This document shows positions 1 to 10,933 of a DNA stretch of 64,000 nt, in pieces. The position numbers and the translations under genes are program-made. The notes under the pieces were generated by a model, which saw nothing but the letters and a program-made list of their open reading frames with translations, was not told where the DNA came from and made no database searches. The first letter of the stretch is position 1, and each line of letters opens with the position of its first letter. This DNA comes from Boswellia sacra (taxonomy: Eukaryota > Streptophyta > Magnoliopsida > Sapindales > Burseraceae): assembly GCA_013180625.2 (NCBI GenBank), contig SNVD02012212.1:62001-126000 (forward strand), written 5' to 3'.

Positions 1-3000
1 AGTGTAAACGTAACCTACTTGCCATTTTGGTTCCTGATCAGGTGAAAAAGGTTAAAATGAAACAGTTAGGGTTGTATTATATCATAAACAAGCAAAAGTT
101 TTTGAACTCTGTCTCCCTAATGCATATTTGCATTAGCATGCATAGTCACTAACCACCCTGCACCAGCATACTACTGTCATAATCTCATTAGAGAATCTTC
201 CTAAAGAGTATCACTCTTTCCCCTCATGTCATGCTCTCACCCCACCAAAATACTTTCATCATAACACTTTACAGAAGTAAAAACTTTCCCTTGAAAACGT
301 GAAGTTGGCATGCATTACCTGTATGCATGGTGTTATATGGTTACCATTCAATTGGACCTTTTCTATTGTCCCACCCATAGACTCCACACGAGGTTTCAGT
401 GTCTCTTCAAGGAGATCTGTCTCATCAATTGCATCAAAGTTGAACTTCACCTAATAACATATACAAAGACACCCAAATAAATATCCAAGTGATCCAGATT
501 TTCTGGAATGTGGAAGAGACCAGAAACAAAAAATTAAAAAAGAAAAGAGAAAAAAATAGTACTTACTAGTAGTGTATGTTGGATATTGTATGACTTTTTA
601 AAACAATCGCGATTCTCAGATGGTGTTGGCTTGAACTCTGATATACCTTCTGTAACCTAACAGAAACAATATCACTTTCAAATATGTACAAGATTAGATA
701 TGATCCACAGAGGTATCATTCTATGGCTAAGAGTTAACTTTAGTAATGTTAAAGGAGCTTAAGCAGGAAAAATTCTACCAGACCAACAAAACAGTAACTG
801 TTTATGTTAATCAGTTAATGTTTTGAAAGTCACAATCTGCTGCCATTTACTTACCAATTGAATTATCATGGACAATTGATAAGGCAGGCTGGCCCCACCC
901 ACCAAGTGAAACTGTTACTGTGAACAAGCTTACACTGGATAATCTCTTATGCTATATAAAATTAAAGGGATTCTGATGAATTAGAATGGGAGATGAAAGA
1001 ACTGATCTAGAAGAAATTGAACAAGCTTTTTGCTGAGTTCTATCTTTTAGTGTTAGACAGATATCAAAATACCTGATTAAAAACTGAGGGCAATTGATCC
1101 GCAAAATTATTCAATGAAACGAGGAGTTCCTTATCGTTGCCTGGTATCATTGCTTCAGCTGTATCAATTAGCATCTTCAATGCATCACCTTTTGACAAAA
1201 AGAAGCATTAGACAATCTGGGTTACAAAAGAATTCCATGGTAATAAAATGTAATGATGTATTTTGGTTTCTGTGCAAGCATGCAAAACATAAGAACAAAG
1301 AACATTAGCAAGAAAAAGTTCTCCAAGATATAATCACTGTTTGGGCATTAATAGAGTGGTCACTGTGGCATCTATTAGCACCGAATTTTAAAGACGTAAA
1401 ATCCAGAATGAAACTCTATAGCATTCTGCACTAGGTTAGCCGCAAGAGGCATAGTTTAATGAAATTCACCTGAAGCACTCCTAGCCATAGAATAAACAGG
1501 AGATGCTTCCACAACTGGCATCATCTGACTGACTAGAGGACCTAACTGCAGAGTAGAATCACAACCTCTTAGCATACAACTAAATCTACCACTATTCTGC
1601 AAGCTTAAAACTTCTCCTTGTTCATGTAAGAACGTCAAGATTCACAGCAGACTGATCATATGTAAGTATACTTGAGCTACCTAGGTCCTGTCACAATTTT
1701 CTTGTGCAAACAAAGTAAGGCTCATGTAAATCCAACAATAACAACACATAACCCAGTAATTATAACAAAGATTTTAGAAAAACAAATCTTCACTATTAGG
1801 GAACAAACATAATTACCTGCTCAAAGTATGGTACTGCCTCTGTTGCCGGCCTGTTGTTGAATGAGATTATGACATTAGCCTTCCACAAAGATAATACTCT
1901 TTGTCACACTCCACTAATAACTTCAGCTATTTTAAACTAAATAAAACTTCATGACACATATCGTGCAACAACAAAAAAATGTCTACAATCTAGTTTTCAA
2001 AATACTTCCACTTGCACAAGCAAATATCCAAGAATTGGAAAAGCAAGAAATCCAAACCTTTGGTATCTTCTCATAGAAATAACTTCCTGTGAGCACTTGT
2101 AGAAGTGCACCATTGCTACAACAACCATCAAAAACAGAAACCAAGTCAAGACATCTTAATAAACCACATTACCACATTATAATTAACTTAAGAGACAACG
2201 ACATCACTAAGCCCTCTACTACTAGTCTAATAGTGAAACATATAACAATTCATTAGCTACAATCAAAAGCTATAGAACCTATCAGTGAAACTTTCATCGA
2301 CCAAGACCAACAAGTATCATAAATATGACTCAGCACAGCAACAGACTTAACCAGAACATCATAACATGTGTGCAAATACAAAAGTGAGAGTAAAGTGAGC
2401 AACTAACCTGTGACCAACAGAAAAAATAGGAAGGTTAGCAAGATCAGCAGGGGTTAGATTGGCATGAGGCAGTCCAGAGGCACGAATAACATCCAAGCAC
2501 GAATTGAACCTCTCATAAACTTGATTGGCAGCTTGAGCATGATCAAATGTCACATTGTAAGGTACCGATATGATAAGAAACCCTTCTTTTGCTAAAAGTT
2601 CCTTCATGTAACTTCGAAACCCCAACACCAGAAAACACATTTCACTTACAATCCCAAAATCCAATAAGGAAATGAAAGAAGAAACTAAGAAAGAGGAAAC
2701 CTGTATGTAAGTTCAGGAGCAGCTCCAAGGAAGGCGCCTCCCAAGAACTTGATGATTGCCCGTGGCTTCCTGCCATTAAGTGGAGTTATGACCAAACAAG
2801 AGTCGAGCCTTCTGTATAACTTACCGCCAGTGTTGTTGCTGTTGTCAGTATTGAAGGCGAATGTGTTGTTAGCTTGACCCACGTAGCCGTTGCCGGAAAC
2901 CATCTGAGCGGAAGTTAATGCGATTGGTTTTCTACGTCTAAACCGAGAAAACAGCAACTGGGGGTGGGAAGAATATGGTGTGTGAAAAGGGTGTTTACAT

Positions 3001-3059
3001 GGGAGTGTTGTTGAAGAGATGATGCATCTAAAATTGGTAGAGGAGATAACTGACTCCAT
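1..3059 (-). CDS. DUF1350-family protein, nine exons visible, 3' end outside window
   Basis: Spliced gene on the minus strand. Exons read by eye with consistent phases and GT-AG borders: 3059-2701, 2611-2408, 2115-2058, 1879-1817, 1545-1470, 1188-1073, 656-567, 450-319 and 33 to beyond position 1. The start is the ATG at 3059. The first ~50 residues are rich in Ser, Thr and Arg and lack acidic residues, as in a plastid transit peptide. Recognisable blocks are FLGGAFLGAAPELTY, LIISVPYNVTFDH, IISFNNRPATEAVPYFEQ, LGPLVSQMMPVVEASPVYSM and NGNHITPCIQ, ending in EPKWQVGYVYT. These match my memory of the plant DUF1350 family (Arabidopsis At3g43540), an alpha/beta-hydrolase-like, probably chloroplast protein of unknown substrate. 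No frame break is seen. The family call is firm; an enzymatic role is inference. Confidence 0.88.
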
Positions 3060-5005
3060 AATTTGCTTCCAATTGAGCTCTGCCTAGCTGTGAAGGTTGC
3101 TTTTTGTTAAAAGTACTGGATTAGTTATTGTTAAAACTGGCTCAGTAATCACTTAGCAGAGTGGAGAGGATGACGATTACAATTCATGATGATGATTATG
3201 CCACGATTGAACTTTAATTTCCTCTCCCTGATGATCCATGTGGGCCAGTATCTCCAAGTCCCAAAATCCAAAATATTAGCTGCGGTTTGGAATTTTGGGC
3301 CTTCCGTACGCTTCATTGATTTTTTCTTTTTAATAATCTATTGAATTTGCACGAGCTTTTGTATATGTCCTCAAGCTTTTGCCCAGGAAATTTTTTTTTT
3401 ATAACAATAGAATAATTTTTTTGTAATCAAAACCAGCAGCTCGGTTTCAAGTTTTGACTTTGGGCCAGTTTAGAATCCCTGTCATCTAAGAAAAAAATAG
3501 CTTCTGTTTATTATAGAAAAATTCAACTTTAAAAAAAAAAAAAAAGAAGAATGTTTAATAAAGTAAACTTTTAAAAATTGTTTTAGTTTTTTAAATTAGA
3601 TAAAAGGTGTTCAAAATTGTTATTGCTTTTGTTTTTATTATATGTAAATAAACAAAATAAGTATATATATTATTTTTTATAATATATTATTTTTAATATT
3701 TTACAATCAATTCTTTTTTATTTTTGGATTATTTGTAACGTTATTTATATAAATTAATTAAATAATATTTTATAATTAATTATTTTATGTTTTCATAATG
3801 ATTTTTAATATTATCTATATAAATTAATTAAATAATATTTTACAATCAATTATTTTTCTTTTTTCATAATAATTTTCAGTCATGTTTATGTAAATTATTT
3901 AAATAATCTCATAATCAACTCTTTTTCTTCTTTTTTTAACTATTTCCCACAAATTCTATCTAAATTATTTACAATAATATTTCATAATTAACTAATTTTT
4001 CTTTTTTTCTTTTTGAACTATTTCCCACTTATTCTATATAAATTATTTACAATAATATTTTTATAATAGATTAAAACTTATATTTTTTTAATCAAATTGT
4101 TAATTGTAAAAATAATGTTAGATAAAACAAATCAAATATTTAAAAATAAGAAAAAGTTATTCATCAAATGTTTTTATATTATTATTTAGTGGTTAATAAA
4201 TGTAAAATTTATATAATAATGATATTAGTAAATTATAATGTCATAATTTCATTAAATTATTGGTATGGAATTATAATATGAGATATCAAATTCGTATTAT
4301 TTAAAAAAAATTGTTTAATATAATTATTAATGATATGATATAAAAACCATTTATTGCATATTAATATTTATTTAATAGTATTTTACGTATTTATTGATTA
4401 ATTATAATTATGTAAATAAAAAAAGAAATGAGACGTACACCCCAATCCAAAAAATGTGTAATTAATTAAAAGAAATAATTATGATTAATTAATAAACAAT
4501 TAATTAAATTTAATTGAAGTAAATTAATTAAATAAAAAGAGAAAAAGAAATGAAACTTATACGTAATTATGTCATTATTTGTCATCTTTTATTTAATATT
4601 ATTTTATTTATTTGTAAAGACAATTATGACATTTTCCTCTTTAAAAGCAAAGCCAATCTCAAAAGTAAGTAGATGGTTTCTTGCTTTTGGATTCCGTCAT
4701 TGTACCTGCTTTTTTTTTTTTTTTTGTAGTAACTTATTTTTTAAAGCAGATGAAGAAACAATCTTAAACACCTCTGCGTTATTGTTGCTGCAGAAAAACT
4801 TAAAAAAAAAATGCTTTTTTGCAGCAATATCAATCCTAGACTGACCCTTTGTAGGGAATTGGAGAATGTTTCTGGAGGGAATAATAATAAATTCTCATGC
4901 TGATTTGAGGGCGCCTCGCCTCCAAGTCCAAGCTCTCTCTCAAGTTAAATACATTACAAAGCGCGCTACTCAACTGAAAAAGTAAAGTAACAGATACGAG
5001 TCTTG
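3060..5005. other. AT-rich intergenic DNA, upstream of the DUF1350 gene
   Basis: About 3060-3340 is the likely promoter and 5'-UTR side of the minus-strand DUF1350 gene. From about 3340 to 4640 the sequence is extremely AT-rich with many TTAATTAA-like stretches and no credible coding region. The last ~150 bases are the left flank of the Gypsy element. No RNA gene was recognised. Confidence 0.6.
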
Positions 5006-5659
5006 TGTCACGAGCTTAGAGTTTAGCGCAGCTGCTCGTGCGGCACTTAGACAACTTGAACCCGAAAGTTGCTAAGTAAGCCTTGAAGTTTGCTTCTCGC
5101 TCAAGGAGAAGTTAGGACCGTTGAGCTTTAGAGCTTTAGAGCCAACAAGAGAACAGAAGAGAACTTAGAGGCAAGTGTTGCTAAACAAGAAAGCTTTGTA
5201 TTACACAAGAGAACTCTTACAATGCTTTGTGTTGTAATTGCTTGGATTAGCTTGGATTTTGTGGGATTTGTGGGGATGCTTACAAATGAGCCTTGGAGGG
5301 GTATTTATACTAATCCATCTCCCAAATGAATGGCTAGGATTCAATACATCCAATGGCCATAATTGAGTCCTACCTAAATTAGGTGTGGTAGGTGAACAAC
5401 CTTTGACTATTTAAATATGGTAGGTGAACCACCTTGACTATGTATTTTTACATGTGGGAGTTGTACATATTTGACTTGTTAGAGCTTCTAGAAAATGGGC
5501 TTGGGCTTGTAGGCTTTCTAGAAACAAGGCCAAGCCTTTGTGCATATTTTGGGCCACTCTAGCAAGCAAATTGGATGGGCCGTAACATGCTCCCATTCCT
5601 TGGTGCGTTTCTACACAAGCTTGGTGCAAACTCGTGCTCACGTCACGCGGGGCATGACA
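5006..5659 (-). repeat. Gypsy element 3' LTR
   Basis: Begins TGTCACGAGC and ends GGCATGACA (TG...CA), matching 7741-8395. The repeats differ at scattered bases and in a short rearranged stretch near 5510-5530 versus 8250-8270. Confidence 0.9.
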
Positions 5660-5671
5660 TCCTCCCCCACC
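5660..5671 (-). promoter_or_regulatory. Polypurine tract of the Gypsy element
   Basis: On the minus strand GGTGGGGGAGGA directly abuts the 3' LTR. This is the expected plus-strand priming site and fixes the element's orientation. Confidence 0.8.
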
Positions 5672-6217
5672 TAATTTCGCGACGCCCTCGTCGCTTCTTT
5701 GAAGATGTATCGTCGGTTGCGAGTGAGTGGTCTTGCCTCCATGTCGACGCTTCCTCTGCGCGTGCTTGGATGACCTCTTGGTTGCCTTCTTTAGTTTCGC
5801 GATCTTGGGTGGCATCACGCGGTGAGACGCTATAGATGGAGGTTTGGTATCGGGCTCCAACTTCATTTGGTCAGCCTCTCGTCTTGGCGGTAGCCTCCTT
5901 TGTAGCTTTTGGGTAGTAACATCCTTGTACTTCTCAAGGATGGCCTGGACTTGCCTTGGAATTGGATCCTTGGCAATGGCGGTGTCCTCCCCATCATTTA
6001 ACTCTCGAACGGTGGCAAGGAAGCTCGGATCTTCCTTTATTCCTTGCTTGAGTTGTAGTACGGACATCATCTTGCTCTCGACTTTGGTTGCACGTTCCGC
6101 CATGACCATGCATGATTGACTCCCATCGAGGATGTTGAGGGAGTTAGATGCTGGTATGGGGAAAGCATGGGCTTGGTCGAAGAACTCCATACCTAGCACT
6201 ACTTGGAAGTCGTCCAT
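5672..6217 (-). pseudogene. Gypsy protease end and truncated start of the RT region
   Basis: This continues the gag-protease frame after a single TGA at 6248-6250. The beginning reads DDFQVVLGMEFF, typical of the end of a retropepsin-like domain. It goes on to a linker with PPSIASHRVMPPKIAKLK, which resembles the segment just before the Gypsy RT palm. The sequence then becomes basic and low-complexity and runs into the polypurine tract and LTR. No RT YxDD motif, RNase H or integrase is present. It is best seen as the remnant of an internal deletion. Confidence 0.7.
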
Positions 6218-6247
6218 AGAGACGATGGAGAAATCAAGTTTTCCACT

Positions 6248-7705
6248 TCATACACCCAATTGCGTTGGTGTCGCTTTGGACACCCCCACTATAGCTTTGG
6301 CGGGTGAGTTTACCGCCTTGATGGTACCTCCTCCATTGGTATATTTGAGGCCTAACCGTTTGGCCTCTTCCATGGAGATGAAGTTGTGCGTGGCTCCCGT
6401 ATCAAGCATCGCACGCACATCCTTGCCGTTGATTGTGGCGCTCACATACATTAGACCCTTTTGAACATGGGTGGGTCTTTCAAGTGCGCCAATGGTACGG
6501 AGAGAACCCATCTCCGCTTGAGGCTCCTCATTTTGCACGCTCTCATGTTGAGCGGCTAAGGCATTGAGGGCCTTCCTCTTTGGGCAATCACGCACCCAAT
6601 GAGGACCATCACATATAAAGCAAGGACTTTTGGGTTTAGGGGCATCAGACTTACCTTTGTTACGGATGTCGCGCTTGTCCCCTCTAAATGGTTTATGTGC
6701 ACCACCTTCCCTTCGAGCATGATCCTTCTTAAGGCTCCACTCTCCCCCACCTTTATCGTGGTTGGTCTTCCACTCCTTTGATTGGGATGAGTAGTCGACG
6801 AGGGATTTGGCTATGGCTATGGCATCATCAAGGTTTTGCACGCCACGCCTCTCAAGCTCAACCATTGCCCAATTTTTTAAGCCATCAAGGAAGTAGAAGA
6901 GGGAGTCTTTTTCGGACATACCTTCGATTTCAAGGATAATTGTGGTGAAGTCTTTGATGTATTCGCGAATGGTGCCACTTTGCTTCAAACGGCGGAGGCG
7001 ACCCCTTGCCTCATTTTCCGCATTGCTTGGAGAGAAGTGCTTCCGTAGCTCTCTCTTGAAGTCCTCCCATGTGCGGAGGATGACGATGCCTTTGCCCGCG
7101 TCGTCATGCTTACGACGCCACCACAATTGGGCTGCATCACGAAGGAAAGTAGGCGCAATGCCTATTCTCGAAGCATCATCATAGACACCTTTCGCCTCGA
7201 AATATTGCTCCAAGCCAAAGAGGAAGTTTTTCACTTCCGTGGCGTTGCGAGTGCCATGGTATGTGGCAGGAGTTGGCACTTGCATGTTGCTTAGCCCACT
7301 AGGACTTGAGTAGGAGGCGCTAGCATGTTCGCAACGGTGCTTCTCCCATTCTGTGTATGATTCCTCCACTTCCGCACGGATTGCTCGCAACTCACACTCC
7401 ACAAAGCTTCGTAAGCTAGCGAGCTCTCGTGTGAGGTTTTCACTAAACTCGAGTATTGTGGACTTTGTTGCTTGGGTGATCTCTCCATAATCCGTCTCTA
7501 GGCCTTCGAGACGATCGGAGAGGCCCTCGATAGTATTGTCCATACTCGAAAGAGATTGCTCTATGCTAGCAACATGAGACTCTAAAGATTCCGAGGAGAG
7601 GGCTTTGGACTTACCTCGTTTTCCTTGTGGGCGTGGTTGAGGTTGAGGTTGTTCCTCACGTCCGCGAACTTGCTCCTCCACATTCATCTCAATGTCAGAT
7701 GCCAT
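6248..7705 (-). CDS. Gypsy-type gag with zinc knuckle and aspartic protease start
   Basis: Open frame of 485 residues from the ATG at 7705. Residues ~45-130 are predicted coiled coil; ~140-310 are a retrotransposon gag domain, with WEDFKRELRKHF and a following IREYIKDF block. A CCHC zinc knuckle (CFICDGPHWVRDC) follows near residue 370. An aspartic protease active site (AMLDTGATHNFIS) is near residue 435. The frame ends at a TGA (6248-6250) inside the protease, just before its continuation in the same frame, so the stop looks like a point mutation in a once longer gag-protease frame. Gag would package element RNA and the protease would process it. Being otherwise open, it is consistent with recent activity in trans. 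Confidence 0.85.
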   Translation of the reverse strand: MASDIEMNVEEQVRGREEQPQPQPRPQGKRGKSKALSSESLESHVASIEQSLSSMDNTIEGLSDRLEGLETDYGEITQATKSTILEFSENLTRELASLRSFVECELRAIRAEVEESYTEWEKHRCEHASASYSSPSGLSNMQVPTPATYHGTRNATEVKNFLFGLEQYFEAKGVYDDASRIGIAPTFLRDAAQLWWRRKHDDAGKGIVILRTWEDFKRELRKHFSPSNAENEARGRLRRLKQSGTIREYIKDFTTIILEIEGMSEKDSLFYFLDGLKNWAMVELERRGVQNLDDAIAIAKSLVDYSSQSKEWKTNHDKGGGEWSLKKDHARREGGAHKPFRGDKRDIRNKGKSDAPKPKSPCFICDGPHWVRDCPKRKALNALAAQHESVQNEEPQAEMGSLRTIGALERPTHVQKGLMYVSATINGKDVRAMLDTGATHNFISMEEAKRLGLKYTNGGGTIKAVNSPAKAIVGVSKATPTQLGV

Positions 7706-7726
7706 TTGCTCTTGTGCTCGAACCGT

Positions 7727-7738
7727 GCTCTGATACCA
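7727..7738 (-). promoter_or_regulatory. Primer-binding site (initiator tRNA-Met)
   Basis: The minus strand reads TGGTATCAGAGC two bases inside the 5' LTR end. It is complementary to the 3' end of plant initiator tRNA-Met, the usual primer for many plant LTR elements. Confidence 0.88.
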
Positions 7739-7740
7739 AC

Positions 7741-8395
7741 TGTCACGAGCTTAGAGTTTAGCGCAGCTGCTCGTGCGGCACTTAGACAACTTGAACCCGA
7801 AAGTTACTAAGTAAGCCTTGAAGTTTGCTTCTCGCTCAAGGAGAAGTTAGGACCGTTGAGCTTAAGAGCTTTAGAGGCAACAAGAGAAGAGAAGAGAACT
7901 TAGAGGCAAGTGTTGCTAAACAAGAAAGCTTTGTATTACACAAGAGAACTCTTACAATGCTTTGTGTTGTAATTGCTTGAATTAGCTTGGATTTTGTGGG
8001 ATTTGTGGGGATGCTTACAAATGAGCCTTGGAGGGGTATTTATACTAATCCACCTCCCAAATGAATGGCTAGGATTCAATACATCCAATGGCCATAATTG
8101 AGTCTTACCTAAATTAGGTGTGGTAGGTGAACAACCTTTGACTATCTAAATATGGTAGGTGAACCACCTTGACTATGTATTTTTACATGTGGAAGTTGTA
8201 CATATTTGACTTGTTAGAGCTTCTAGAAAATGGGCTTGGCCTTGTAGGCTAGAAAACCTACAAGCCCAAGCCTTTGTGCATATTTTGGGCCACTCTAGCA
8301 AGCAAATTGGATGGGCCGTAACATGCTCCCATTCCTTGGTGCGTTTCTACACAAGCTTGGTGCAAACCCGTGCTCACGTCACGCGGGGCATGACA
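7741..8395 (-). repeat. Gypsy element 5' LTR
   Basis: Partner of 5006-5659, with the same TG...CA ends. It would carry the element promoter on the minus strand. Confidence 0.9.
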
Positions 8396-8791
8396 CTTGG
8401 CTGGATATATGTTCTCCCTCTCCAGCTCAATCGCAAAAATCAAACCATCCCTCTGTCTGTGATATAACCTGAATCAGATATGTGATTAGAACCGGTCTTA
8501 GGTTGTAAGGGGCATCAAAATCAGCATCATCAGTCAAAGCACAACATTCCACATTTTAGAACCAAAGTAAACAAATAAACAACATTTTTTCATTCTCGAT
8601 AGAAGCCCCCGAGTCTTGAACAGTAGGTTTCAACGGGTTCGAAAATTTGAACATTAGACATGCTAAAACCAGCCCACAGAGAACAAGAGTATTAGCAATG
8701 CTGAAATTGATGTTAATAATTACCAGTAATAAAACTCAGAATTCCTCAATACAATGACAGGTAACTGATAGAGTCTGACAAGTAAAACGCG
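8396..8791. other. Intergenic 3' flank of the AIP2-like gene
   Basis: Lies between the Gypsy element and the decayed exon copy. No coding region, RNA gene or repeat was recognised. Confidence 0.5.
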
Positions 8792-8906
8792 TTAAGAATA
8801 CATGTATTCATGTCCATGTAAGAAATTTGCAGATTTTCCATCTTTCTTCGGCCTCCTGCCGTTCCTTTCAGCTCTTAAGTATGCATGATCCTCAGTTTGT
8901 GTATGA
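8792..8906 (-). pseudogene. Decayed tandem copy of the AIP2-like last-exon end
   Basis: Immediately downstream of the AIP2-like stop codon (8922), the minus strand again reads a similar tail: QTEDHAYLRAERNGRR then KKDGK and finally HEYMYS plus a stop. The true last exon has QTDDHAYESWKEREKEAEEE and ends GGEYMYV. The shared QT-x-DHAY start, basic middle and EYMY end, at similar spacing, indicate a short tandem duplication that has since diverged. It has no RING cysteines. It probably lies in the 3' UTR, or could act as an alternative last exon. Confidence 0.6.
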
Positions 8907-8921
8907 AACCTGTAACTGTCA

Positions 8922-10933
8922 CTAAACATACATATATTCACCACCACGTACAGCATTGGCAGCACCTTTCCTCTCTTCTTCAGCTTCCTTCTCCCGCTCC
9001 TTCCAACTCTCATATGCATGATCATCTGTTTGCAGCTCATGCCGACAAATTGGACAAGAATTATGCTCATCCTGCCACAATATCAAAATTCTGTGAGAGA
9101 CATGCAATTCCTATTTAGCTATTAACATTTTATAAAAAATCTGGCAGCAAGAACAAGCAATATTAGACCTAAGGGGATGGAACCAGAAAAACTACAATTC
9201 TATTTCTACATATAGACAGCTGAGGCAAAGCCAAGGAAGATTACCAGCCATGGTTTTAAACAGGGAGGATGGAATGTGTGCTTGCATGGCAACTCTTGCA
9301 TTTTGTCGCCTATAACCAAGTTCTCCTTGCAAATCGCACACTCTGCATCATGTCCTAGCTTGCCCAGAATTTCATCAGTCAGAGTAATGACTGGGAGCTT
9401 GGCAACAACTTCTTTACTGGCAGGTGGAGCTCTAGGGTGTCCACCATCATTCTCCAATATCTGCAGGACAGGTCTAGTTAGTGATCACAAAATCCAAAAT
9501 TTAAATTGATATGTAAGGCCCTGACAATAATATTTAAGCTCTACAAAATGTCTTAGACATGGATCAAACACAACCACAGTCATAAATATATCCATAATTA
9601 TGGAAGTAACTGATAGAAACTTGGTTAATGTAGTGCAGAATAAGTCAAACTGACTTTAATACCATCACAGACGGATGGTAAAGACCTAAGAGCAGCAACT
9701 GAAAAGAATTGCTTTAAAAAAATTATTTTTCTCAAAGCAACAGTAGCTGCACTTGCACATCCATGTAATTAACAGTTTGTCTTTTTACTCGTAGCAAGCA
9801 ATACAAACTGATTCACTTTCGGCATACCGAAGGTGGATAGAATACATATATTGGTCATTTTTCTCCATTTTCATCAGAATGTAATGTGAACAAGAGACAA
9901 ATGCTGTCTCTGCAAAAACGATTTAATATAAAATTTCCATCACAGACCTTTTAGTTTGCATTTCACTTCCCTTTAAAAGCGTCTGTGCATAGCAACCAAT
10001 AAAATTTTATAGATTATCTTCAAATCCAGGAAAAGGGGAAAGAAAAAAAAAAAAAAAAAACTTCATCAACCTAACACATAGGAACAAGTGACAATGTCTA
10101 AAGACTACCTCTGGTATAACCTCATCAAGGTTATTAATCAACTCTTGAAATAGATTAGAAGCAGTTTCTGAAGGGTTATCTCTCTCAGCTGGACCTTGAG
10201 AAGACTCAGCAGTCATCAGTGAAGCAACCGCATTCATCAAGTTAGACTGCACTAGCCACTGGGGCTGCGGCGGCTCAGGATCCACAGTCAGATGCCCCTC
10301 AAAAAGATATCCTGAATCAATACAAACCACAAAAACAAACTTAATCTCATAAAACCCATTCAACCAAGCACAAGCATCAAGAGTATCAAAAGCTAAAGAT
10401 ACAAAACCTATATTTCCCGAATTGTTGGTAGATTGTGAAGTCTCAGGTGGGTTATCAAAGTCATGCAAATGCTCCTTGGCTTGAGCAATGCAAACCTTCA
10501 AATGCCGCTTCTGAGAAGGATCAGAAACAAGAGACTCAGCCTGCTCAAAAAGCCGCAGACCAGCAAGCCAGAAACCTGGCGCTGTATATCTAGTCTTTAA
10601 AACAGTTGCAACTCGGCACACAACAGAATAGAACTGCCACAACAACAATCAGGTAAATGCATTCTTTAAAATCCACAATATCACTCAATCAAAACAATCA
10701 CCAAAAAAAACCTAAATAATCCAAGATTAGGCTTAAATCAATGAATGAATCTTGAAAAAATAAAGCTGAGAAATGAAGAGACGAACCAGATTGCGAAGAG
10801 GGGGAGAAGCGGAGGGAAATCGGTGACGAAGAAGGGAATTGATTTTGGAGACGGAATCTTCGAACTTTTGTTTCTTTCCGAGAAGTTTCTGCAATTCCTC
10901 CAATTGCTGTCTCAAGGCTTCTTCAGATTCCAT
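8922..10933 (-). CDS. AIP2: AIP2-like RING-H2 E3 ubiquitin ligase
   Basis: Five coding exons with consistent phases: 10933-10787, 10633-10408, 10311-10109, 9460-9245 and 9071-8922, giving 313 codons plus a stop. The start is the ATG at 10933 (MESEEALRQQLEELQKLL), opening a short coiled coil. A conserved middle block reads VVCRVATVLKTRYTAPGFW, then GYLFEGHLTVDPEPPQPQWL. A RING-H2 finger near residues 230-272 has CAICKEN, PCKHTFHPPC and CPICRHEL, followed by a Lys/Glu-rich tail ending EYMYV. Domain order and length match Arabidopsis AIP2 (At5g20910, ~310 aa). That protein ubiquitinates ABI3 and damps ABA responses; the same role here is inferred from homology. The coding region is intact. Beside it lies a decayed copy of its final exon. 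Confidence 0.93.

Larger units (their letters stand above)
5006..8395 (-). mobile_element. Compact non-autonomous Gypsy-type LTR retrotransposon (gag-protease only)
   Basis: Two direct repeats of about 655 bp, both TGTCACGAGC...GGCATGACA, bound a 2.1-kb interior. On the minus strand the order is 5' LTR (7741-8395), primer-binding site, gag with zinc knuckle, aspartic protease, a stub reaching the start of the RT region, polypurine tract, 3' LTR (5006-5659). The reverse transcriptase, RNase H and integrase cores are missing, so it would need help from a relative to move. CTTG occurs directly outside both LTRs (5002-5005 and 8396-8399), a probable short target-site duplication. By eye the LTRs differ at roughly fifteen places, so the insertion is fairly young. 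It lies between the DUF1350 and AIP2-like genes. Confidence 0.88.

Noticed and set aside
5575..7294. Plus-strand open frames opposite the Gypsy gag
   Set aside because: They are shadows of the minus-strand gag-protease frame, which has recognisable gag, CCHC and DTG motifs.
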